Numbered from the stretch's first letter, positions 27,833-38,953 are shown. The stretch: DNA of 64,000 bases from Buttiauxella gaviniae (GCF_040786275.1 NZ_JBFMVT010000002.1:2728001-2792000); one strand, 5' to 3'. Program-made: numbers and translations. The notes: generated by a model from the letters alone, not told the origin.

Positions 27833-27866
27833 ATACCCGTCCCACAACTCGAGATATGAAGGGTAT
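27833..27866. repeat. 34-bp ERIC remnant (two termini joined)
   Basis: ATACCCGTC at 27833 and GAAGGGTAT ending at 27866 are the terminal sequences of the ERIC elements found at 29411 and 58865, but with the central region missing. It lies between btuF and trIC, five bases from the btuF stop codon. Confidence 0.6.
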
Positions 27867-27871
27867 GAATA

Positions 27872-28672
27872 TTATTTTTCTGCCAGCTCCTCACAGAGCT
27901 GTTTTGCGGCGAGGATAATACGCGGGCCCGAGCGGCTAAACCAGTCATCATTTACTGCAATAACCGGAATTTTTAGCTGGGTATTCCAAAATTGCTCAAC
28001 GGGAAGAATTTGGGTTTCATCGCCGGTGATAACAATCGCCTGTGGATGCCGGCTTATCACCTGTTCACGGCTCACTTGCGGCCAGGGAACGCGGCTATCA
28101 GCGAAGATATTTTGCCCGCCACACACTTCCAAAATTTCGTTCTGAATCGAACCACGGCCCGATGTAAACAGCGGTTGCTGGCCGAATTGCAAAAACACTT
28201 TTTTCGGCGTGCGGTGCGCGTACTGTTTTTTTAGCGCTGAAAAATCGTTGGCGAGTTTATCGGCGGCCTGATTTGCCATTTCAGGTGTTGGGCTGTATTG
28301 ACCTAATTGGCGCAAGGCCGCAACTACTCCATCGACCGTTATGGGATCGAGCCAGATAACGTTGATGCCCAGAGCCTGAAGTTGATTGATCTGGCGCTCT
28401 GCATTGCCACCGCGCCAGGCAAGCACGATATCGGGTTTCAGCGCCACGATGCGCTCAAGGTTCATCCCTTGCCAGTTTGCCACTTGCTCAATTTTTTTGG
28501 CCGCTTCCGGGTAATTCGACCAGGCGCTAACTGCCACCGGCGTAATACCGGCTGCGAAGGCGAGTTCAGTATTACTCGGCGAAAGCGAGATAACCCGCGG
28601 CGCGGCTATAAGCAGCGCCGGTAGGCTAAACAGTAGCGCAGCAAAAGTGCGCCAGAGGGTCTTATTAACCAC
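27872..28672 (-). CDS. btuF: vitamin B12 periplasmic binding protein
   Basis: BtuF delivers cobalamin to the BtuCD importer. The 266 aa length equals E. coli. A signal peptide (about 1-23) ends before [19 protein letters not shown]. Trp-rich ligand loops include [11 protein letters not shown] and [11 protein letters not shown] take GTG 28672 as start; it overlaps the end of mtnN by 8 nt, so translation is coupled. No B12 riboswitch is visible in the window. Confidence 0.95.
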   Translation of the reverse strand: MVNKTLWRTFAALLFSLPALLIAAPRVISLSPSNTELAFAAGITPVAVSAWSNYPEAAKKIEQVANWQGMNLERIVALKPDIVLAWRGGNAERQINQLQALGINVIWLDPITVDGVVAALRQLGQYSPTPEMANQAADKLANDFSALKKQYAHRTPKKVFLQFGQQPLFTSGRGSIQNEILEVCGGQNIFADSRVPWPQVSREQVISRHPQAIVITGDETQILPVEQFWNTQLKIPVIAVNDDWFSRSGPRIILAAKQLCEELAEK

Positions 28673-29363
28673 GAGCCAGTTTCTGCACCAGGTTTTCCAC
28701 CATCAGTGTGGACTGCTTAGCCGCAACGGCCAGGAACTCTTCAAAGCTCAGGTGAGATTGTTGATCGGCGACGTCAGAGATGGCGCGAACCACCACAAAC
28801 GGTGTGCCGAAGTTGTGGCAAACGTGCGCCACGGCTGTCGCTTCCATTTCAACGGCAACCGCCTGCGGGAAGTTATGACGGATTTTTGCCAGCGCAACAG
28901 AACCGTTGATAAACGCATCGCCACTCACAACCAGGCCGCGCACGGCATTCAGGTTCAGCTCGGCAATGCACGCTTCAGCGGCGGCAATCAGTTTGGCATC
29001 GGCTGCAAAACCCGCCGGGCAGCCAGGCAGTTGGCCAAACTCATAACCAAAAGCGGTAACGTCTGCATCGTGATAACGTACTTCATCAGACACAACTATA
29101 TCGCCAACTTTGAGTGTCGTTGCGAGGCCGCCTGCAGAACCGGTGTTGATGATGAAATCAGGTTTGCAATGCTCAAGCAGAAGGGTTGCGCCCATTGCCG
29201 CGGCAACTTTACCGATGCCTGATTTCAGCAACGCCACTTCAACGCCATTGAGCGTACCTGTGTAAATTTCACACCCGGCCAGAGTCAGCGTTTGACGGTT
29301 TTCAATTTTGTCACGCAGCAGCGTAACTTCTTCTTCCATTGCACCAATAATGCCTGCTTTCAT
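28665..29363 (-). CDS. mtnN: 5'-methylthioadenosine/S-adenosylhomocysteine nucleosidase
   Basis: MtnN (Pfs) cleaves adenine from methylthioadenosine, S-adenosylhomocysteine and 5'-deoxyadenosine, recycling methionine and feeding AI-2 synthesis. The 232 aa sequence has catalytic Glu12 (GAMEEEV), the substrate motif [10 protein letters not shown] and Asp197 in RAISDVADQ. It is first in mtnN-btuF-trIC and divergent from dgt, with an ERIC element between them. Confidence 0.97.
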   Translation of the reverse strand: MKAGIIGAMEEEVTLLRDKIENRQTLTLAGCEIYTGTLNGVEVALLKSGIGKVAAAMGATLLLEHCKPDFIINTGSAGGLATTLKVGDIVVSDEVRYHDADVTAFGYEFGQLPGCPAGFAADAKLIAAAEACIAELNLNAVRGLVVSGDAFINGSVALAKIRHNFPQAVAVEMEATAVAHVCHNFGTPFVVVRAISDVADQQSHLSFEEFLAVAAKQSTLMVENLVQKLARG

Positions 29364-29410
29364 AGTGATACTCGCTAAAGTGTTAGATCAGTTGCATAGT
29401 CTATCATGGC

Positions 29411-29535
29411 ATACCCGTCCTCCTCCAAGTTGCAGGGCTGTTGGCTGCTCTCGTTCACCCGAATCACTTACTTGAGTAAGCGCATCGGGACTCATTCGAT
29501 TGCCGCTTACCTGCATCTTGAAGTAGCTTGGGTAT
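29411..29535. repeat. ERIC element in the mtnN-dgt divergent gap
   Basis: This 125 bp imperfect palindrome begins ATACCCGTCC and ends CTTGGGTAT. Its centre, TCACCCGAATCACTTACTTGAGTAAG, has the ERIC core layout (a CACTTACT/AGTAAG dyad flanked by CCCGAAT and CGGGACTCA). It ends 31 bp before the dgt ATG. Confidence 0.8.
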
Positions 29536-29566
29536 GAGTTTAAGAAAAAACGGCGAAGGAGAGGGC

Positions 29567-31081
29567 ATGAGTGAGATAGATTTCCGTAAAAAAATTAACT
29601 GGCACCGCCGTTTCCGTTCGCCCGAAGGCCAGAAGAACGAGCATGAGATCCTGCGCATATTTGAAAGCGATCGTGGGCGAATTGTTAACTCTCCGGCAAT
29701 CCGGCGTTTGCAGCAAAAAACTCAGGTCTTTCCGTTAGAGCGCAACGCCTCGGTTCGTACTCGTTTGACGCATTCGATGGAAGTTCAGCAAGTTGGGCGC
29801 TATATCGCAAAAGAGGTGTTGAGCCGCCTGAAGGAGCAGCAAGATCTCGAGCGTTATGGATTGCATGAACTGACGGGCCCGTTTGAAAGCATCGTCGAAA
29901 TGGCGTGTCTGATGCACGACATCGGTAATCCGCCGTTCGGTCATTTTGGTGAATCCGCGATTAATGACTGGTTCCGCCAACGCCTGTTTCCCGGCGATGC
30001 CGGAAGCCAGCCGCGCAGCGACGATCGTTGCAAAGTCACGGCGTTACGTCTGAATGAAGGTGAGGATCACCTCAACGGTTTGCGGCGAAAAGTGCGCCAG
30101 GATCTCTGCCATTTTGAAGGCAACGCGCAGGGGATCCGCCTGGTGCACAGCTTGTTACGCATGAATCTGACCTGGGCGCAGGTCGGCTGCATTCTGAAAT
30201 ATACCCGCCCCGCCTGGTTTGTTGGTGAACCGCCAAAAAGTCATGCTTATCTGATGAAGAAGCCCGGTTTCTATCTTTCTGAAGAGACTTATATCGAGCG
30301 TTTACGCGTGGAGCTTGAACTGGGCGAGTACAGCCGCTTCCCGCTAACGTGGATTATGGAAGCCGCGGACGACATCTCTTACTGTGTAGCCGATCTGGAA
30401 GATGCCGTTGAAAAACGTATTTTCAGCGTCGAGCAGCTTTATCAGCACTTATGCGATGCCTGGGGCGAGCGTCGCGAAGGCGATCTGTTTGAACGAGTGG
30501 TTAACGAGGCGTGGGAGAAATCCCGATCCAATCAAATGCGCCGCAGTACAGAAGATCAGTTCTTTATGTACTTGCGAGTCAATACGTTAAACCAGTTGGT
30601 GCCGTACGCCGCACAGCGTTTCATCGACAATCTCGATGAGATATTCAGCGGTGAGTTTAATCATGCGCTGCTTGAAGATGACAGCCATTTTGCTCGCCTG
30701 CTCGAACTGTACAAACTTGTTGCCTTTAAGCATGTCTTTAGTCACCCGGATGTTGAGCAACTTGAGTTACAAGGTTATCGCGTAATCAGTGGCTTACTTG
30801 ATATTTACAGTCCCTTACTCAATATATCAGGTGAGGATTTTGCTGAACTGGTGGAGAAAGAAAGTTTACGCCGTCTGCCCATCGAGACGCGTTTATTCCA
30901 CAAACTGTCGACAAAACATAGGCTTGCTTATATTGAGGCAGTGAATGATTTAACGCCGTCAGCCAGTGATTTTCCGGTGTGGGAATATTATTACCGATGC
31001 CGCCTGATTCAGGATTATATCAGTGGAATGACGGACTTATTCGCCTGGGACGAGTATCGCCGCCTGATGGCCGTGGAATGA
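29567..31081 (+). CDS. dgt: deoxyguanosinetriphosphate triphosphohydrolase
   Basis: Dgt hydrolyses dGTP to deoxyguanosine and triphosphate and affects mutation rate and phage growth. ATG 29567 (MSEIDFRKK) gives 504 aa (E. coli 505), with AAGGAG 7 nt upstream; upstream ATG frames start inside the ERIC element and are rejected. The HD motifs are intact: [23 protein letters not shown] and [11 protein letters not shown]. degP follows 143 bp downstream on the same strand. Confidence 0.96.
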   Translation: MSEIDFRKKINWHRRFRSPEGQKNEHEILRIFESDRGRIVNSPAIRRLQQKTQVFPLERNASVRTRLTHSMEVQQVGRYIAKEVLSRLKEQQDLERYGLHELTGPFESIVEMACLMHDIGNPPFGHFGESAINDWFRQRLFPGDAGSQPRSDDRCKVTALRLNEGEDHLNGLRRKVRQDLCHFEGNAQGIRLVHSLLRMNLTWAQVGCILKYTRPAWFVGEPPKSHAYLMKKPGFYLSEETYIERLRVELELGEYSRFPLTWIMEAADDISYCVADLEDAVEKRIFSVEQLYQHLCDAWGERREGDLFERVVNEAWEKSRSNQMRRSTEDQFFMYLRVNTLNQLVPYAAQRFIDNLDEIFSGEFNHALLEDDSHFARLLELYKLVAFKHVFSHPDVEQLELQGYRVISGLLDIYSPLLNISGEDFAELVEKESLRRLPIETRLFHKLSTKHRLAYIEAVNDLTPSASDFPVWEYYYRCRLIQDYISGMTDLFAWDEYRRLMAVE

Positions 31082-31144
31082 TTGAGTCGTTGAGTTTTGT
31101 AAAGACGGACAATAAATTTTTACTTTTTCCAGTGACTTAACGGC

Positions 31145-31174
31145 GGAACTTAGCGCCTCAATTGTCACTCTATA
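31145..31174 (+). promoter_or_regulatory. sigma-E-type promoter of degP
   Basis: GGAACTT (31145-31151) matches the sigma-E -35 element. After 17 bp, TCTATA (31169-31174) resembles the -10 element TCTRA. E. coli degP is a classical sigma-E target. The spacer is one base longer than the usual 16. Confidence 0.6.
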
Positions 31175-31224
31175 TTGGCCTACACAGCAATTTTGCGTGA
31201 CTTATTAACTTGAGACTGAAATCG

Positions 31225-32673
31225 ATGAAAAAAACAACTTTAGCAATGAGCGCGCTGGCTCTGAGTCTGGGTTTGGCGCTGAGCCCGGTATCTGCAATTG
31301 CTGCAGAGACTGCTTCTTCCGCACCTGCATCAGCGGCGCAACCGCTGCCAAGCCTTGCGCCGATGCTGGAAAAAGTAATGCCTTCCGTGGTGAGTATTAA
31401 CGTTGAGGGCAGCACTACCGTCAATACACCGCGTATGGGGCGTAATTTCCAACAATTCTTTGGTGATAATTCACCGTTCTGCCAGGAAGGTTCTCCGTTC
31501 CAAAGCTCCCCGTTCTGCCAGGGCGGCGCGGCAGATGATGGCTCCCAGGGCGGCGGCCAGCAGCAGAAGTTTGCGGCTCTTGGTTCCGGCGTTATTATTG
31601 ATGCAGCAAAAGGCTATGTGGTGACCAACAACCACGTGGTTGATAACGCAACAAAAATTCAGGTTTCATTAAGCGATGGCCGTAAGTTTGATGCCAAAGT
31701 GGTGGGGAAAGATCCTCGCTCTGATATCGCACTACTGCAGTTACAGGATCCGAAAAACCTGACCGCCATTAAAATGGCTGATTCCGATGCCCTGCGTGTG
31801 GGTGACTACACCGTGGCAATCGGTAACCCATATGGCCTGGGTGAAACCGTGACCTCCGGTATTGTTTCGGCGCTGGGCCGTAGTGGGTTGAACATCGAAA
31901 ACTATGAAAACTTTATCCAGACCGATGCGGCGATCAACCGCGGTAATTCGGGTGGTGCATTGGTTAACCTGAACGGCGAGCTGATCGGGATTAACACCGC
32001 CATTCTCGCACCGGACGGCGGCAACATCGGTATCGGTTTTGCTATTCCAAGCAATATGGTGAAAAACCTGACGGCGCAAATGGTGCAGTACGGCCAGGTT
32101 AAACGCGGTGAACTGGGAATCATGGGTACCGAGCTGAATTCTGAGCTGGCGAAAGCCATGAAAGTTGACGCGCAGCGTGGGGCGTTTGTCAGCCAGGTTA
32201 TGCCGAACTCCTCTGCGGCTAAAGCCGGTGTGAAAGCGGGTGACGTTGTGGTTTCCATGAACGGGAAGCCAATTAGCAGCTTTGCCGCACTGCGTGCTGA
32301 AGTCGGTTCAATGCCGGTTGGCAGCAAACTGACTCTCGGCCTGCTGCGCGACGGTAAACCTGTTTCAGTGAACCTGGAGCTACAACAAAGCAGCCAGACT
32401 CAGGTTGACTCCGCAACTATCTTTACCGGTATTGAAGGGGCTGAAATGAGCAACCGCAGCGGTAAAGATGAGAAGGGCGTGATTGTTAACGCCGTGAAAG
32501 GTAATACCCCAGCGGCGCGTATTGGCCTGAAAAAAGGTGACATCATTATTGGTGTGAACCAACAGCCGGTGAACAACATTGCTGAATTACGTAAAATTCT
32601 CGACACCAAGCCGACAGTAATGGCGCTGAACATTCAGCGCGGCGACACCACTATCTACTTGCTGATGCAGTAA
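31225..32673 (+). CDS. degP: periplasmic serine endoprotease/chaperone DegP
   Basis: DegP degrades or refolds misfolded envelope proteins. ATG 31225 (MKKTTLAMSA) gives 482 aa (E. coli 474). A signal peptide ends at AIAAE. The catalytic triad lies in VTNNHVVDN, DPRSDIALLQ and NRGNSGGAL. The LA loop keeps the cysteine pair (FCQEGSPFQSSPFC) and has a slightly longer Gly/Gln linker. Two PDZ domains complete the protein. Expression is probably driven by the sigma-E-type promoter upstream. Confidence 0.97.
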   Translation: MKKTTLAMSALALSLGLALSPVSAIAAETASSAPASAAQPLPSLAPMLEKVMPSVVSINVEGSTTVNTPRMGRNFQQFFGDNSPFCQEGSPFQSSPFCQGGAADDGSQGGGQQQKFAALGSGVIIDAAKGYVVTNNHVVDNATKIQVSLSDGRKFDAKVVGKDPRSDIALLQLQDPKNLTAIKMADSDALRVGDYTVAIGNPYGLGETVTSGIVSALGRSGLNIENYENFIQTDAAINRGNSGGALVNLNGELIGINTAILAPDGGNIGIGFAIPSNMVKNLTAQMVQYGQVKRGELGIMGTELNSELAKAMKVDAQRGAFVSQVMPNSSAAKAGVKAGDVVVSMNGKPISSFAALRAEVGSMPVGSKLTLGLLRDGKPVSVNLELQQSSQTQVDSATIFTGIEGAEMSNRSGKDEKGVIVNAVKGNTPAARIGLKKGDIIIGVNQQPVNNIAELRKILDTKPTVMALNIQRGDTTIYLLMQ

Positions 32674-32701
32674 TCATCACTGAGTAAATTGCAAAATGAT
32701 C

Positions 32702-32729
32702 AGGGCCGCTATTTGCGGCCCTTTTTTTG
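32702..32729 (+). terminator. degP terminator
   Basis: GGGCCGC (32703-32709) and GCGGCCC (32715-32721) form a stem with a 5-nt loop, followed by seven T residues. Confidence 0.85.
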
Positions 32730-32840
32730 TGAGCCTTTCCACAACTCCATATTCTTCATCTGTGCTTTGTGCATTCGCCCAATGCTGAGGGGCATCATCT
32801 CGCCTATGCTAGTCCATTAGCACGATTCAGGAGGGAGCAC

Positions 32841-33998
32841 ATGGCTGGCTGGCATCTTGATACCAAAATGGCGCAGGATATTGTGGCCCGTACCATGACT
32901 ATTATCGATACTAATATCAACGTCATGGATGCGCGTGGGCGGATTATTGGTAGTGGCGATAAAGAGCGTATTGGTGAATTGCACGAAGGTGCGTTGCTGG
33001 TGCTCTCTCAGGGACGGGTTGTTGATATTGATGATGCGGTTGCGCGTCATCTTCACGGTGTGCGCCAGGGGATTAACCTGCCGTTACGCATCGAAGGTGA
33101 AATCGTCGGTGTTATTGGTTTAACGGGTGAACCCGGATCGCTGCGCAAATACGGTGAGCTGGTCTGTATGACCGCTGAGATGATGCTTGAGCAATCGCGT
33201 CTGATGCATTTGCTTGCCCAGGATACCCGCCTGCGCGAAGAATTAGTGATGAACCTGATTCAGGCGGAGGAACACACGCCAGCGTTGAGTGAGTGGGCGC
33301 AGCGTTTGGGCATCGATTTAAACCAGCCGCGTGTTGTTGCGGTGGTGGAAGTGGATAGCGGCCAGCTTGGCGTTGACAGCGCGATGGAAGAGTTGCAGCA
33401 GCTACAAACTGCGCTGACGACGCCGGAGCGTAATAACCTGATTGCCATCGTTTCGTTAACCGAAATGGTGGTGCTTAAACCGGCACTTAATCAGTTTGGC
33501 CGCTGGGATGCAGAAGATCATCGCAAACGTGTGGAACAACTGATTAGCCGTATGAAAGAAAACGGCCAGTTGCGCTTTCGCGTGGCGCTTGGCAACTATT
33601 TTACCGGCCCCGGTAGTATTGCGCGTTCCTATCGAACGGCTCGCACAACTATGATGGTTGGTAAGCAGCGCATGCCGGAAAGCCGTGGCTATTTTTACCA
33701 GGATTTGATGCTGCCGGTGCTGCTGGATAGTTTGCGTGGGGGCTGGCAGGCGAATGAACTGGCTCGCCCGTTAGCGCGGCTGAAAGCAATGGATAACAAT
33801 GGGCTGTTACGCCGAACGCTTAGCGCCTGGTTCCGTCATAACGTGCAACCGCTGGCAACGTCCAAAGCGTTGTTTATTCATCGCAACACGCTTGAATACC
33901 GGCTTAACAGGATTTCGGAGCTGACAGGATTGGATCTGGGGAATTTTGACGATCGATTGCTGTTGTATGTGGCTTTGCAACTGGACGAGCAGAGATAA
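32841..33998 (+). CDS. cdaR: carbohydrate diacid transcriptional activator CdaR
   Basis: CdaR activates genes for uptake and use of D-galactarate, D-glucarate and D-glycerate in E. coli; none of its targets lie in this window. ATG 32841 (MAGWHLDTKM) gives 385 aa, exactly the E. coli length, with AGGAGG 7 nt upstream. An N-terminal diacid-binding domain (about 1-135) is followed by a PucR-type C-terminal helix-turn-helix (ALFIHRNTLEYRLNRISEL). A REP unit follows the stop. Confidence 0.96.
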   Translation: MAGWHLDTKMAQDIVARTMTIIDTNINVMDARGRIIGSGDKERIGELHEGALLVLSQGRVVDIDDAVARHLHGVRQGINLPLRIEGEIVGVIGLTGEPGSLRKYGELVCMTAEMMLEQSRLMHLLAQDTRLREELVMNLIQAEEHTPALSEWAQRLGIDLNQPRVVAVVEVDSGQLGVDSAMEELQQLQTALTTPERNNLIAIVSLTEMVVLKPALNQFGRWDAEDHRKRVEQLISRMKENGQLRFRVALGNYFTGPGSIARSYRTARTTMMVGKQRMPESRGYFYQDLMLPVLLDSLRGGWQANELARPLARLKAMDNNGLLRRTLSAWFRHNVQPLATSKALFIHRNTLEYRLNRISELTGLDLGNFDDRLLLYVALQLDEQR

Positions 33999-34002
33999 AA
34001 GA

Positions 34003-34034
34003 AGGCGGATGTCGCTTGCGCTTATCCGCCCTAC
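34003..34034. repeat. REP (palindromic unit) between cdaR and yaeH
   Basis: GGCGGAT (34004-34010) and ATCCGCC (34023-34029), ending CTACG, match the REP/PU layout of enterobacteria. It lies in a convergent gap and may protect or end both transcripts. A second partial GCGGATGG arm follows. Confidence 0.65.
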
Positions 34035-34060
34035 GTTGTATCCGCCATCCGCCGGGAAAC

Positions 34061-34450
34061 TTATTTATTGCGGGTAAGCTTTTCCAGATCGGATTCGATC
34101 TCGGCAATTTTGTTTGTTACTACAGATTCCAGATGACGCAGATCGTCGAGGATTTTGCGTTTCAGATCGACTTCAGTGCGATCGCGCTGGCAGAGCTGAT
34201 CTAATTCATCAATTACGTAGCGCAGGTTAGGGCTGATTTCCTGCACTTCTTTGTAACCCTGACCGACGCCATCGGCAACGACAGTTTTGCGCTGGCGTGG
34301 GTATTTAAACTTCACGCTTTTAGCAAAAAACTCGCCCTTATCCTTCTGGAAATAGATTTTCAGGATATCGTTGTTGGCTTCCTGCCGGAGGCTGTAACGA
34401 TCGATTTCATCAGGATTGGTAATACCCAGACTTTTCAAGTTATCGTACAT
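34061..34450 (-). CDS. yaeH: DUF3461 family protein YaeH
   Basis: This conserved 129 aa cytoplasmic protein of unknown function corresponds to E. coli YaeH (128 aa). It opens [20 protein letters not shown], is highly charged, and its C-terminal third (from about residue 85) is probably a coiled coil (heptads in [20 protein letters not shown]). The neighbouring E. coli gene yaeI is absent. It sits alone between cdaR and dapD. Confidence 0.9.
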   Translation of the reverse strand: MYDNLKSLGITNPDEIDRYSLRQEANNDILKIYFQKDKGEFFAKSVKFKYPRQRKTVVADGVGQGYKEVQEISPNLRYVIDELDQLCQRDRTEVDLKRKILDDLRHLESVVTNKIAEIESDLEKLTRNK

Positions 34451-34525
34451 AGTGTTACCTTTTGCGATATCATTAACCTATAGATAATTAACGGAAAAAT
34501 CCTTTTCCGCTAGCCCTAAATGCTA

Positions 34526-34549
34526 AAAAGGCGGGTTAACCCGCCTTTT
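34526..34549. terminator. dapD terminator (24-bp perfect palindrome)
   Basis: AAAAGGCGGGTT and AACCCGCCTTTT are perfect complements. In the minus direction it ends dapD. It is symmetric and could act in both directions. Confidence 0.8.
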
Positions 34550-34559
34550 ACACATTTTA

Positions 34560-35384
34560 TTAGTCGATAGTGCGAAGCAGCTCGTTGATGCCCACTTTGC
34601 CACGCGTTTTCGCGTCGACTTTTTTAACGATAACGGCGCAGTACAGGCTGTATTTACCGTCTTTCGATGGCAGGTTGCCGGAAACGACAACGGAGCCTGC
34701 TGGAACGCGGCCATAGTGAACTTCGCCGGTTTCACGGTCATAAATACGTGTGCTTTGGCCGATGTAAACGCCCATGGAAATCACAGAGCCTTCTTCAACA
34801 ATAACGCCTTCCACAACTTCTGAACGCGCACCGATGAAGCAATTATCTTCGATGATAGTTGGGTTAGCCTGTAATGGCTCCAGAACACCACCGATACCTA
34901 CGCCGCCGGACAGGTGAACGTTTTTACCAATCTGCGCGCATGAACCCACGGTCGCCCAGGTATCAACCATGGTACCTTCATCAACGTAGGCACCGATGTT
35001 GACATAAGAAGGCATCAGAACGGTGTTACGTGCGATGAATGCACCCTGGCGTACTGCCGCCGGTGGTACCACGCGGAAACCTTCTTTCTGGAAACGCGCT
35101 TCATCGTAGTTAGCGAATTTCATCGGTACTTTATCGAAGTAGCGGCTTTCTGCGCCATCAATAACTTGGTTGTCATTGATACGGAAAGAGAGCAGAACGG
35201 CTTTTTTCAGCCACTGGTGAGTAACCCACTGACCATCAATTTTTTCAGCAACGCGCAGCGCACCGCTGTCGAGCAGGGCGATAACCTGATTTACCGCTTC
35301 ACGGGTCACGGTATCTGCATTTGCCGGAGTGATTTCGGCGCGGCGCTCGAAAGCGGTTTCAATGACGTTTTGTAGCTGCTGCAT
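34560..35384 (-). CDS. dapD: 2,3,4,5-tetrahydropyridine-2,6-dicarboxylate N-succinyltransferase
   Basis: DapD adds a succinyl group from succinyl-CoA in the diaminopimelate/lysine pathway. The 274 aa length equals E. coli. After an N-terminal helical domain, left-handed beta-helix hexapeptide repeats are clear ([20 protein letters not shown], then [11 protein letters not shown] and [13 protein letters not shown]). It follows glnD by 37 bp. Confidence 0.97.
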   Translation of the reverse strand: MQQLQNVIETAFERRAEITPANADTVTREAVNQVIALLDSGALRVAEKIDGQWVTHQWLKKAVLLSFRINDNQVIDGAESRYFDKVPMKFANYDEARFQKEGFRVVPPAAVRQGAFIARNTVLMPSYVNIGAYVDEGTMVDTWATVGSCAQIGKNVHLSGGVGIGGVLEPLQANPTIIEDNCFIGARSEVVEGVIVEEGSVISMGVYIGQSTRIYDRETGEVHYGRVPAGSVVVSGNLPSKDGKYSLYCAVIVKKVDAKTRGKVGINELLRTID

Positions 35385-35421
35385 TATAAAGCTTCCTGAT
35401 TGTGACGAATTTAACAGACTG

Positions 35422-38094
35422 TTATTTATCGTTTGGATTAAGGGCCGCTGTCAACCGTTGCTGTACTTCCTGTTGCAACTCATCATTAAGAGCACGCCGG
35501 TCGGCGGTGGCGATTATAAATAAATCTTCTACTCGCTCACCAATTGTCGTAATTCTTGCGCCATAAAGCGAGATCCCAAGGTCAGCAAACACTTCACCTA
35601 CGCGCGCCAGTAAGCCCGGCTGATCTAACGCAATCAGCTCCAGGAAGGTGCGCCTGTCGGTATGCGTCGGCAGGAAATTCACTTCGGTATCGACGGTAAA
35701 GTGGCGCAGCTTGGCTGACTGACGGCGCGGCTGAGGCGGCTGCCAGCTAGCCTGAGTGATAGCTTGCTCGAGGCTGTGGCGAATTAATTCATGGCGGTCG
35801 GCAGAAAGCGGGCTGCCGTCCGGCTCAAGCACAATAAAGGTGTCCATGGCCATGCCGTCACGCGTGGTAAAGATTTGCGCGTCGTGTACGCTCAGATTAC
35901 GCCGATCCAATTCGGCGCAAACGGCGGCGAACAGATGTGGGCGGTCCGGGCTCCAGATGAAGATTTCTGTTCCCCCACGCGTTGCCTGTGGGCTGAGCAA
36001 AATCATCGGTTTGCTGAGATCGTGTTTGAGCAGATGACGCGCATGCCAGGCGATTTGGTTCGGCGTATGGCGAACAAAATAATTTGCCCGGCAACGACGC
36101 CAAATATTGTGCAACGCTTCTTCATTAATGTTATCCATGCGCAGTAGCGCCAGCGCCTGGAGTTGATGGTGACGCACACGTTCACGCATATCCGGGCTGT
36201 TTTGCATCCCGCGGCGTAACTGCTTTTCAGTGGCGAAGTAAAGTTCGCGCAGCAGGCTCTGTTTCCAGCTATTCCACAAGGTTTCATTGGTTGCGCAAAT
36301 ATCAGCTACCGTCAGGCAAACCAGATAGCGCAGACGGTTTTCAGTCTGCACTTCTTCGGCAAACTGCTTAATGACTTCTGGGTCCTGAATATCGCGGCGC
36401 TGCGCGGTAACGGACATCAGTAAATGCTGGCGCACCAGCCAGGCGACAAGCTGCGCTTCGCGTGAATTTAGCCCATGCAGTTCGGCAAACTTTAAAACGT
36501 CCTGCTCGCCGAGCACGGAGTGGTCGCCACCGCGCCCTTTGGCGATGTCATGGAATAAGGCGGCAATCAGAATCAGTTCCGGGTGAGATAAACGCGGCCA
36601 AAGATCGACACATAAAGGGTGTTTCGGACGAGTCTCTTCTTTCGAGAAGCTTTCCAGTTTTTGCAGCACACGAATGGTGTGCTCATCGACGGTATAGGCA
36701 TGGAAAAGGTCAAACTGCATCTGGCCGACGATGTGCGACCACTGCGGCATATATGCCCATAACACGCTATGGCGGTGCATGGGAACTAATGCACGGCTCA
36801 CCGCACCTGGGTGGCGCAAGATAACCAGAAACAGTTCGCGTGCTTCGGGAATGTAGCAGAGCGGTTGTGCAAGGTGGCGACGTGCATGGCGCAAATGGCG
36901 CAGAGTGGTGGAGTAAATCCCGGTAATATCCCGGTTACGCACCATCATATAAAACATACGCAAAATAGCCTGCGGCTCGCGCATGAACAGCGTCTCGTCG
37001 CGCAGATCAATTAGCGTACCGCGCAGTTGGAAATCATCGTCCAGTGGGCGGGGTTTTTCACTGGCATCCAGTGCCAGAATCGCTTCGTCAAAAAGCTGCA
37101 AGAGCATCTGGTTAAGCTCACCGACGCGGCGTGTCACACGATAGAAATCTTTCATCATGTGCTCAACCGGCTGATTGCCTTCACCGCTGTAATTCAGGCG
37201 CTGGGCGACGCTAAGCTGTCTGTCGAATAATAAACGGTTGTCGTAGCGATTCACTTCCAGGTGCAGCGCGAAGCGAATGCGCCACAGCAGGTGCTGGCAC
37301 TCATCGAGTTCATTTCTTTCAGCTTCGGTTAAAAAGCCAAAGCCGACCATTTCGCTCATTGACGTCGCGCCAAAGTGGCGGCGCGCGACCCACTGCAAAG
37401 TATGGATATCACGTAAGCCGCCGGGGCTGCTTTTAATATCCGGTTCGAGATTATAACTGGTACCGTGGTAGCGTTGATGACGCTCATTTTGCTCATCAAT
37501 TTTCGCGGCAAAGAATTTGGCCGAAGGCCAGAATCCCTCGCTAAAAATGTGTTTTTGCAGCTCAAGGAACAGGGCGACATCACCGATCAGTAAGCGCGAT
37601 TCAATCAGGTTGGTGGCGACCGTTAAATCTGACAGGCCTTCAAGCAGGCACTCTTCAAGCGTACGCACGCTGTGACCGACTTCCAGTTTCACGTCCCACA
37701 GCAGCGTGAGCAGTTCACCGATCTTCTGCGCCTGCGGCTCGGTCAGACGTTTACGGCTCAGAACCAGTAAATCGATATCGGAAAGAGGGTGAAGTTCACC
37801 GCGGCCATAGCCGCCTACCGCAACCAGCGCAGTTTCGGCGACATCACCAAAGCCGTAGTTAAGCCACAGCCGATGGAGCAATTGGTCGATGAATTCGGTA
37901 CGCGCGTCAATTAACTGTTCGGCAGATACACCGTTATCGAAAGCGGTACCGAGCCATTGTTGGAAGAGATCGATACGGGTTTTTATCTGGCTGCAATTCA
38001 GCTCTGAATCTGACCAACTGACGGGGTATTCAGGTTGCCCGGAAATCTCAGGAAGCACCGTGTTTGCGTACTGCTCGGGTAAACTCTGGGTCAT
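35422..38094 (-). CDS. glnD: bifunctional PII uridylyltransferase/uridylyl-removing enzyme
   Basis: GlnD is the glutamine sensor that modifies PII proteins in the nitrogen control cascade. The 890 aa length equals E. coli. An N-terminal nucleotidyltransferase ([20 protein letters not shown]), a central HD domain for uridylyl removal ([15 protein letters not shown]) and two C-terminal ACT domains (start [33 protein letters not shown]) are visible. It lies between map and dapD on the same strand. Confidence 0.97.
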   Translation of the reverse strand: MTQSLPEQYANTVLPEISGQPEYPVSWSDSELNCSQIKTRIDLFQQWLGTAFDNGVSAEQLIDARTEFIDQLLHRLWLNYGFGDVAETALVAVGGYGRGELHPLSDIDLLVLSRKRLTEPQAQKIGELLTLLWDVKLEVGHSVRTLEECLLEGLSDLTVATNLIESRLLIGDVALFLELQKHIFSEGFWPSAKFFAAKIDEQNERHQRYHGTSYNLEPDIKSSPGGLRDIHTLQWVARRHFGATSMSEMVGFGFLTEAERNELDECQHLLWRIRFALHLEVNRYDNRLLFDRQLSVAQRLNYSGEGNQPVEHMMKDFYRVTRRVGELNQMLLQLFDEAILALDASEKPRPLDDDFQLRGTLIDLRDETLFMREPQAILRMFYMMVRNRDITGIYSTTLRHLRHARRHLAQPLCYIPEARELFLVILRHPGAVSRALVPMHRHSVLWAYMPQWSHIVGQMQFDLFHAYTVDEHTIRVLQKLESFSKEETRPKHPLCVDLWPRLSHPELILIAALFHDIAKGRGGDHSVLGEQDVLKFAELHGLNSREAQLVAWLVRQHLLMSVTAQRRDIQDPEVIKQFAEEVQTENRLRYLVCLTVADICATNETLWNSWKQSLLRELYFATEKQLRRGMQNSPDMRERVRHHQLQALALLRMDNINEEALHNIWRRCRANYFVRHTPNQIAWHARHLLKHDLSKPMILLSPQATRGGTEIFIWSPDRPHLFAAVCAELDRRNLSVHDAQIFTTRDGMAMDTFIVLEPDGSPLSADRHELIRHSLEQAITQASWQPPQPRRQSAKLRHFTVDTEVNFLPTHTDRRTFLELIALDQPGLLARVGEVFADLGISLYGARITTIGERVEDLFIIATADRRALNDELQQEVQQRLTAALNPNDK

Positions 38095-38108
38095 GTTCCG
38101 CCATCCAT

Positions 38109-38134
38109 AAAAAAAGCCGGCATTTGCCGGCTTT
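38109..38134 (-). terminator. map terminator
   Basis: AAAGCCGGC (38113-38121) and GCCGGCTTT (38126-38134) form a perfect stem. The A-run at 38109-38115 becomes a U-run in the minus direction. Confidence 0.8.
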
Positions 38135-38158
38135 GATTTCTGACTTTCGCCAGGGGAA

Positions 38159-38953
38159 TCACTCGTTATGCGAAATCACATTCGGGATGGTGTCATCTTT
38201 ACGCAATGTGAGAATTTCGCAGCCGTTTTCTGTCACCACAATAGTATGCTCGTATTGAGCAGACAAGCTGCGATCTTTGGTTTTCACCGTCCAGCCGTCT
38301 TTCATGGTACGAATGCGGTAATCGCCGGAGTTTACCATTGGCTCAATGGTGAACGTCATGCCTGGTTGTAACACCACGCCGCCGTCGTCTGCGTCATAGT
38401 GCAGAACTTGTGGTTCTTCGTGGAAGACACGGCCAATACCGTGGCCGCAGTATTCGCGCACTACAGAAAAACCTTCTGCTTCAACGAACTTCTGAATGGC
38501 CGCACCCAGAGTACGCAGGCGGATGCCCGGTTTGACCATGCGCAGGGACAAATAGAGGCTTTCTTGAGTCACGCGGCACAGGCGCTCACCCAGAATCGTC
38601 GGTTTGCCCACGATAAACATTTTTGAGGTGTCGCCGTGATATTCGTCTTTGATGACGGTAACGTCGATGTTGACGATGTCGCCATCTTTCAGAATTTTAG
38701 TGTCGTCCGGAATACCATGACAGACCACTTCGTTAATAGAGATACACACGGATTTTGGGAAGCCGTGGTAGCCCAGGCATGCGGAAATGGCCTGCTGCTG
38801 GTTAACGATGTAATCGTTACAAATACGATCCAGTTCGCCAGTGCTGACGCCTGGTTGTACGTGTGGTTCAATCATTTCCAGCACTTCAGCGGCAAGTTTG
38901 CCCGCGACGCGCATTTTTTCGATTTCTTCGGGTGTTTTAATTGATATAGCCAT
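38159..38953 (-). CDS. map: methionine aminopeptidase
   Basis: Map removes the initiator methionine from nascent proteins. The 264 aa type I enzyme has the metal ligands in [19 protein letters not shown] (two Asp), GHGIG (His), FTIEPM (Glu) and YEHTIV (Glu). It is divergent from rpsB across 310 bp. Confidence 0.97.
   Translation of the reverse strand: MAISIKTPEEIEKMRVAGKLAAEVLEMIEPHVQPGVSTGELDRICNDYIVNQQQAISACLGYHGFPKSVCISINEVVCHGIPDDTKILKDGDIVNIDVTVIKDEYHGDTSKMFIVGKPTILGERLCRVTQESLYLSLRMVKPGIRLRTLGAAIQKFVEAEGFSVVREYCGHGIGRVFHEEPQVLHYDADDGGVVLQPGMTFTIEPMVNSGDYRIRTMKDGWTVKTKDRSLSAQYEHTIVVTENGCEILTLRKDDTIPNVISHNE

Noticed and set aside
27814-27951. 46-residue N-terminal extension of the TRIC-type protein
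   Set aside because: It would cross the ERIC remnant and the end of btuF; GAGGA precedes ATG 27813.
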